Below are positions 6,358 to 9,404 of a DNA stretch of 9,404 nucleotides, piece after piece. The position numbers and the translations under genes were made by a program. The first letter of the stretch is position 1. The number at the start of each line of letters is the position of its first letter. This stretch comes from Treponema sp. UBA3870 (lineage in GTDB: Bacteria; Spirochaetota; Spirochaetia; Treponematales; Treponemataceae): positions 1 to 9,404 of the forward strand of contig DGGQ01000134.1 in assembly GCA_002392275.1 (NCBI GenBank), in the 5' to 3' direction. The notes below the pieces were generated by a model. The model was given only the letters and a program-made list of their open reading frames with translations, did no database searches and was not told the DNA's origin.

Positions 6358-6442
6358 TGTAGGGGCAAGCGCCGGTGGCGGTTGTTGCGCAGCAATGAAA
6401 CCCCGGAAAGCCTGACCCGAATGTAGTGAGGGGAACGCCCCC
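6358..6442. repeat. GC-rich intergenic element that can fold into a three-hairpin structure
   Basis: This stretch of about 85 bp is abruptly GC-rich between A/T-rich flanks. Outer arms GGGGC (6362-6366) and GCCCC (6437-6441) enclose three hairpins. They are CGCC-GGT-GGCG (6370-6380), TTGTT-GCGC-AGCAA with one G-U (6382-6395), and CCCC...GGGG (6401-6404 with 6430-6433). It looks like a dispersed repeat rather than a gene; one plus frame is open through it but lacks a start. It is not obviously homologous to the element in purF. Copy number cannot be judged from one window. Confidence 0.5.
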
Positions 6443-6491
6443 AATAAAAATCAAGAATAAATTCAAAGATAAAATCTTGTCAATTTTTATT
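6443..6491. repeat. A/T-rich inverted repeat overlapping the PNPOx-gene promoter
   Basis: AATAAAAAT-CAAGA (6443-6456) is complementary to TCTTG (6475-6479) plus ATTTTTATT (6483-6491), interrupted only by a 3-nt bulge. An inner small hairpin AAGAT/ATCTT is also present. The right arm covers the -35 box, so this may be an operator, or the flank of the repeat next to it. Confidence 0.4.
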
Positions 6492-6505
6492 AAAGCATGT
6501 AACAT
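6477..6505 (+). promoter_or_regulatory. Promoter of the PNPOx-family gene
   Basis: TTGTCA (6477-6482, five of six to consensus) and TAACAT (6500-6505, four of six) are 17 nt apart. CATAAT at 6503-6508 is an alternative -10. The predicted start near 6512 gives a leader of about 53 nt. Confidence 0.5.
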
Positions 6506-6564
6506 AATGTCAAAGCTACCATCAAGAACGAAAGTTTTAATGGTTTCTATAAATGGAGGAAAAA

Positions 6565-6957
6565 ATGAAAGAGGTTTTTGATTTTATAAAGGAGTGCGGG
6601 ACCTACTATCTTGCGACGGTGGAGGATGGGCAGCCACGCAACAGACCTTTCGGGACAATCAATATTTTTGAGGACAGGCTTTACATACAGACCGGAAAGT
6701 CGAAGGAAGTTTCAAAGCAGATTCAAAAAAATCCGCGCGTGGAACTTTGCTGCTTCAACGGAAAACAGTGGCTCAGGCTTTCGGGAGAGCTTGTGCGTGA
6801 CGACAGGCTTGAACCAAAAAAGGACATGCTTGAGCATTACCCGGAACTGAAGTCGATGTACTCCGCAGAGGATGAAAACACCGAGGTCCTTTATTTTAAA
6901 AATGCGACCGCGACATTTTCAAGTTTCACCGACGCGCCCAAGGTAATAAAATTTTAG
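6565..6957 (+). CDS. Pyridoxamine 5'-phosphate oxidase-family (split-barrel, flavin-binding) protein
   Basis: This 130-residue protein belongs to the small PNPOx-like split-barrel family common in anaerobes, which binds FMN or F420-like flavins. Functions are mostly unknown; some relatives reduce nitroimidazoles. Visible family signatures are YLATVEDGQPRNRPFG near the N-terminus, FEDRLYIQTGKSKEV, NPRVELCCF, LRLSGELVRDD, LKSMYSAED and the C-terminal ATATFSSFTDAPKVIKF. I chose the ATG at 6565 because GGAGG (6555-6559) is 5 nt upstream. The ATG at 6553, in frame, overlaps that ribosome binding site. It is transcribed alone and its TAG stop overlaps the stop of the convergent HD gene. Confidence 0.85.
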   Translation: MKEVFDFIKECGTYYLATVEDGQPRNRPFGTINIFEDRLYIQTGKSKEVSKQIQKNPRVELCCFNGKQWLRLSGELVRDDRLEPKKDMLEHYPELKSMYSAEDENTEVLYFKNATATFSSFTDAPKVIKF

Positions 6958-7571
6958 CTGGAACTTAGCCAGCCCTTTTCAACTGCGGCCTCAATGTTTT
7001 TTTCAACCCATGCGTAGACTTCCGGCATGAAGTCCCTGATGATTTCCACACGCTTTTCGACTGCGGCACGATTTGTTCCACCTTCAACCCATGTGTGTCC
7101 GTCGGTCAAAGTGTTGTGGAGGAAGGGCTGAATTCTGTCCATGCACGCTGCATATTTTGAGTCGGGAGTTTTCATGGCATCGAACTCTTCCCAAAGCGCA
7201 CGGATTTCCAAACCCTGGTCCGGTGGAAGTTGCGAAAAAAGTCTGTCAGCCGCCTTTGACTCACGTTCAGCCTTGTCAAGATTTGCGTCCGCGTCGTAGG
7301 CAAATGTGTCGCCCGCGTAGATTTCAACAAGGTCGTGGACAACGCACATCTTTACCGCCCGCCCAATGTCCACAATCTCCCTTGCGTATTCCGAAAAAAT
7401 CAAAGCCATCACGGCAATGTGCCATGAATGTTCGGCATCGTTTTCACGTCGTGACCCGTCAATCAGCACCGTGCGCCGGAGGATGGAAGTCATCTTGTCA
7501 ATCTCGGCGGTGAACCTGAGCTGCTGGTCGAGACGGATGTTTTTGCTCTCAATAAAATCCTGTATTCCCAT
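6954..7571 (-). CDS. HD-domain phosphohydrolase (YfbR/HDDC2-like)
   Basis: HD-domain enzymes of this group hydrolyse phosphate esters, with 5'-deoxynucleotidase activity in characterised YfbR/HDDC2 relatives, using a divalent metal. From the ATG at 7571 the protein has 205 residues. DGSRRENDAEHSWH (38-51) gives His48, VVHDLVEIYAGDT (77-89) gives the His79-Asp80 pair, and CMDRIQP (143-149) gives Asp145, the expected metal ligands. Family members begin close to this ATG. A start at 7634 would add 21 unconserved residues, also lacks an SD, and would read through the TATAAT at 7581-7586. No ribosome binding site precedes 7571, so a leaderless mRNA is likely. Its stop overlaps that of the PNPOx gene. 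Physiological substrate unknown. Confidence 0.85.
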   Translation of the reverse strand: MGIQDFIESKNIRLDQQLRFTAEIDKMTSILRRTVLIDGSRRENDAEHSWHIAVMALIFSEYAREIVDIGRAVKMCVVHDLVEIYAGDTFAYDADANLDKAERESKAADRLFSQLPPDQGLEIRALWEEFDAMKTPDSKYAACMDRIQPFLHNTLTDGHTWVEGGTNRAAVEKRVEIIRDFMPEVYAWVEKNIEAAVEKGWLSSS

Positions 7572-7580
7572 GCGGAATAT

Positions 7581-7586
7581 ATTATA
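7581..7586 (-). promoter_or_regulatory. -10 box for the HD-domain gene, implying a leaderless mRNA
   Basis: TATAAT (7586-7581) lies only 9 nt before the preferred ATG at 7571, so transcription would start within about three bases of it. The -35 box is weak. The absent ribosome binding site fits a leaderless transcript. Confidence 0.45.
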
Positions 7587-7634
7587 GAAGAAAGATGGGT
7601 GGGTAAAGAGGATTTTAGATGAAACTTTTTTCAT

Positions 7635-7655
7635 GTTTCTATTGACAGTAACACA
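7635..7655 (+). promoter_or_regulatory. trpE operator copy 1 (21-bp direct repeat over the -35 box)
   Basis: The copy reads GTTTCTAT-TGAC-AGTAACACA. It shares both flanking blocks exactly with the copy at 7671-7691. Each is an imperfect dyad of the form TGTTtCTA-N4-tAGTAACA. This copy covers the TTGACA box, so a bound protein should block RNA polymerase. Confidence 0.6.
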
Positions 7656-7670
7656 GCATTATGATATATT
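7642..7670 (+). promoter_or_regulatory. Strong trpE promoter
   Basis: TTGACA (7642-7647), 17 nt, then TATATT (7665-7670, five of six) with a TG extension (7662-7663). The predicted start is A7677, 32 nt before the trpE ATG. The leader has no terminator, so control should be at initiation through the flanking repeats. Confidence 0.8.
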
Positions 7671-7691
7671 GTTTCTATCAGTAGTAACACA
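7671..7691 (+). promoter_or_regulatory. trpE operator copy 2 (21-bp direct repeat at the transcription start)
   Basis: The copy reads GTTTCTAT-CAGT-AGTAACACA, starting right after the -10 box and covering the predicted start. It is the better dyad of the two: TGTTTCTA (7670-7677) and TAGTAACA (7682-7689) have seven of eight complementary positions. Its offset from copy 1 is 36 bp. Confidence 0.6.
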
Positions 7692-7708
7692 ATTTTAAGG
7701 AGCGGATT

Positions 7709-9187
7709 ATGGTACGGACGGATTCAATATATTTTTCACTTCCATGCGACAGGTACACACCGTTTTCATTGGCAAAAAAAATTGGCGCGTCGGCAATTCT
7801 TGAGAGCGCGAGTTTCGCACAGGGAAGGCAGCGGTATTCAATACTCATGGTGGAGCCGGCTTTCCACATTGTTCAGGACGAAGAGGGCGTGGCCTTTTTG
7901 ATTGATGGACGCAGACTTCCATACAAAGAAAAAAACACGACGGGCGAAACGGTTGCCCCGGGAAGCAGGGTCCTCCACACTCCCGACATTCTGGACGCAC
8001 TTCTCTACGTGGCCCAGCAGAACGACATGAGCGTTGTGCATGATGAAAATGGAAACGAAAGTTCGAACAACATTCCGGTTCCCACCAGCGGACTTGGATA
8101 CCTGAGCTACGAGTTTTCGGCAAGATGCGACACAATAAATATCGCGCCCCAGACGGACGAGCTACACATTCCGGAAAGCGAATTCATTGCGGGACACATC
8201 TATGTTGTGTTCGACCATTTCACCGAAAAGCTCCACGTGTTCGCGTTGAACTACAACGAGCACCAGATTGATTTGGACAAGGCTGTTGCAGATTTGAAAA
8301 AACGTCTGAACGATTTGGACTTCTCGTATCTCTCCGCGCCCGAAGACCCGAAGCCCGCACGGATAATCACAAACCTTGAGCAGAGCGAGCGTGAGTACAA
8401 GGAAAAAGTTGAGGCAATAAAAAAAGAAATTGTGGCGGGGAATCTTTTGCAGGCGGTTCCAAGCCGTCGTCTCCAGATTGAGTGCGACAATTCCGCTCTT
8501 GAAATTTATAGAAGGCTCCGCGCAGTAAATCCGAGTCCATATCTTTTTTACATTGACTTTGGCGAGCGGCAGCTGATTGGCTCTTCTCCAGAAAGTCTGG
8601 TCCGTGTCCGCGATGGCGTCGCATCAATACGTCCAATTGCGGGAACAAGGCGGCGTGGAAAAAATTCTTGCGAAGACGAGATTCTTAAAAACGAACTCCT
8701 GAATGACGCAAAGGAAAGGGCCGAGCATCTGATGCTTGTCGATTTGGCTCGCAATGATTTGGGACGAGTTTGCAAAAATGGAAGCGTAGATGTTTCTCGA
8801 TTTATGGATGTCGAAATGTTCAGCCATGTCATGCACATTGTAAGCGACGTGCAGGGAAAAGTTGCGGAAGGATTCAAACCCATCCAGGTTCTGCGTGCGG
8901 CATTTCCAGCGGGAACTGTCAGCGGTGCGCCAAAAATCAACGCGATACAGATTCTGAGCCGGATTGAAAAAACAATGCGAAGATTTTATGCGGGAGCCGT
9001 GGGCTACATCCAGTCCAACGGGGACCTTGATTTCTGCATCGCAATCCGATGTGCCCTCAAGCAGGACAAGGTCTGGTCTTTGCAGGCGGGCGGAGGAATT
9101 GTCTACGACTCAAACGCCGACAGGGAATGGGAGGAGACATGCGAAAAACTCCGTGCGCTCCAAAGCATTTTTGACACATCAAAATAG
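7709..9187 (+). CDS. trpE: Anthranilate synthase component I
   Basis: TrpE converts chorismate plus ammonia to anthranilate, the first step of tryptophan synthesis, with TrpG supplying ammonia from glutamine. The 492-residue length is usual. ILES (30-33) with RYSI further on matches the LLES tryptophan feedback site. PIAGT (309-313) has the alanine typical of anthranilate synthase; aminodeoxychorismate synthase has lysine there. Further core motifs are NPSPYLFYIDFG (274-285), ERAEHLMLVDLARNDLG (336-352), HIVSDVQG (376-383), AGTVSGAPK (401-409) and QAGGGIVYDS with EWEE (459-476). The ATG at 7709 follows AAGGAG by 6 nt. No trpG or other trp gene follows: a convergent LysR-type gene ends 14 nt downstream, so trpE is monocistronic with its own operator-bearing promoter. 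The partner TrpG must be elsewhere. Confidence 0.96.
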   Translation: MVRTDSIYFSLPCDRYTPFSLAKKIGASAILESASFAQGRQRYSILMVEPAFHIVQDEEGVAFLIDGRRLPYKEKNTTGETVAPGSRVLHTPDILDALLYVAQQNDMSVVHDENGNESSNNIPVPTSGLGYLSYEFSARCDTINIAPQTDELHIPESEFIAGHIYVVFDHFTEKLHVFALNYNEHQIDLDKAVADLKKRLNDLDFSYLSAPEDPKPARIITNLEQSEREYKEKVEAIKKEIVAGNLLQAVPSRRLQIECDNSALEIYRRLRAVNPSPYLFYIDFGERQLIGSSPESLVRVRDGVASIRPIAGTRRRGKNSCEDEILKNELLNDAKERAEHLMLVDLARNDLGRVCKNGSVDVSRFMDVEMFSHVMHIVSDVQGKVAEGFKPIQVLRAAFPAGTVSGAPKINAIQILSRIEKTMRRFYAGAVGYIQSNGDLDFCIAIRCALKQDKVWSLQAGGGIVYDSNADREWEETCEKLRALQSIFDTSK

Positions 9188-9201
9188 TTTGACCATAATA
9201 C

Positions 9202-9404
9202 CTAGATGTGACGCTTGATTGAATCTATGTACGCATTCGCATAGCGGGAAAGTGTCACACCTTTTCTTGTCAACACACCGACAGTCATGCGCTCGTCACT
9301 GTCCAGAGGTTTTGAAATAATTTCCGGACCGTTGAGTTCATGGCTGATTACACCCGAGCAGATTGTGTATCCATCCAAGCCGATTAAAAGATTAAAAAGC
9401 GTTG
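9202..9404 (-). CDS. LysR-family transcriptional regulator, C-terminal end (partial)
   Basis: The minus strand encodes the last 66 residues of a protein whose start is beyond the window edge. They include LFNLLIGLDGYTICSGV, EIISKPLDSDE and VGVLTRKGVTLSRYANAYID, ending IKRHI-stop. The pattern of a small hydrophobic-glycine helix, a short strand with 'PLD', then 'G(V/I)(L/I)T.KG..LS..A..(F/Y)I' is that of the end of LysR-type effector-binding domains. It converges on trpE with 13-14 nt between the stop codons and no terminator hairpin in the gap. Whether it controls trpE or a neighbour outside the window cannot be told. Confidence 0.65.
   Translation of the reverse strand, partial: TLFNLLIGLDGYTICSGVISHELNGPEIISKPLDSDERMTVGVLTRKGVTLSRYANAYIDSIKRHI

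Larger units (their letters stand above)
6224..6564. other. 341-nt gap with no convincing gene
   Basis: The left part has a C-A8-G-T7-G symmetrical run (6330-6347) preceded by a small stem GAACA/TGTTC (6311-6330). The middle is the GC-rich structured repeat (6358-6442). The right part is an A/T-rich inverted repeat and the promoter of the PNPOx-family gene. No clear intrinsic terminator for the serine hydrolase was found. Confidence 0.6.

Overview
The window reads as a chromosomal segment of an anaerobic bacterium of intermediate GC content with A/T-rich intergenic regions. A gut or oral Treponema-like spirochaete is my best guess. It rests on the mix of gene families and on GC-rich palindromic repeats, one of them lodged in frame inside purF. 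This is inference, because no rRNA or other marker gene is present. No phage, transposase, CRISPR array or tRNA was seen.

Layout, left to right. The first 4.7 kb is read on the minus strand. In transcription order it carries a nitroreductase and a phosphinothricin-type GNAT acetyltransferase (a two-gene unit), then gltD and purF (a second two-gene unit, 21 nt apart), then a 310-nt leader and the first codons of carB at the window edge. A serine hydrolase of the class C beta-lactamase fold with C-terminal membrane helices follows on the plus strand (4838-6223). Next come a 341-nt gap holding a structured GC-rich repeat, a small flavin-binding PNPOx-family protein (plus strand) and an HD-domain phosphohydrolase (minus strand) whose stop codon overlaps that of the PNPOx gene. 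The right end has trpE (plus strand), read alone from a strong promoter with a tandem operator, and the 3' end of a convergent LysR-family regulator.

How the genes fit together. GltD, PurF and CarB all handle glutamine amide nitrogen: glutamate synthesis, purine entry, and carbamoyl phosphate for pyrimidines and arginine. TrpE also belongs to a glutamine-dependent enzyme. Their usual partners gltB, carA and trpG are not adjacent.

The most interesting signals are regulatory. gltD and carB each have a credible promoter followed by an intrinsic terminator inside the 5' leader, which points to transcription attenuation. In the carB leader a short U-rich reading frame ends right before the terminator, as in enterobacterial pyrBI attenuation. 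A second short reading frame then begins with the same six residues as CarB (MKRTDI) but with every codon after the ATG different. trpE has two 21-bp direct-repeat operators 36 bp apart, one over the -35 box and one at the predicted transcription start.
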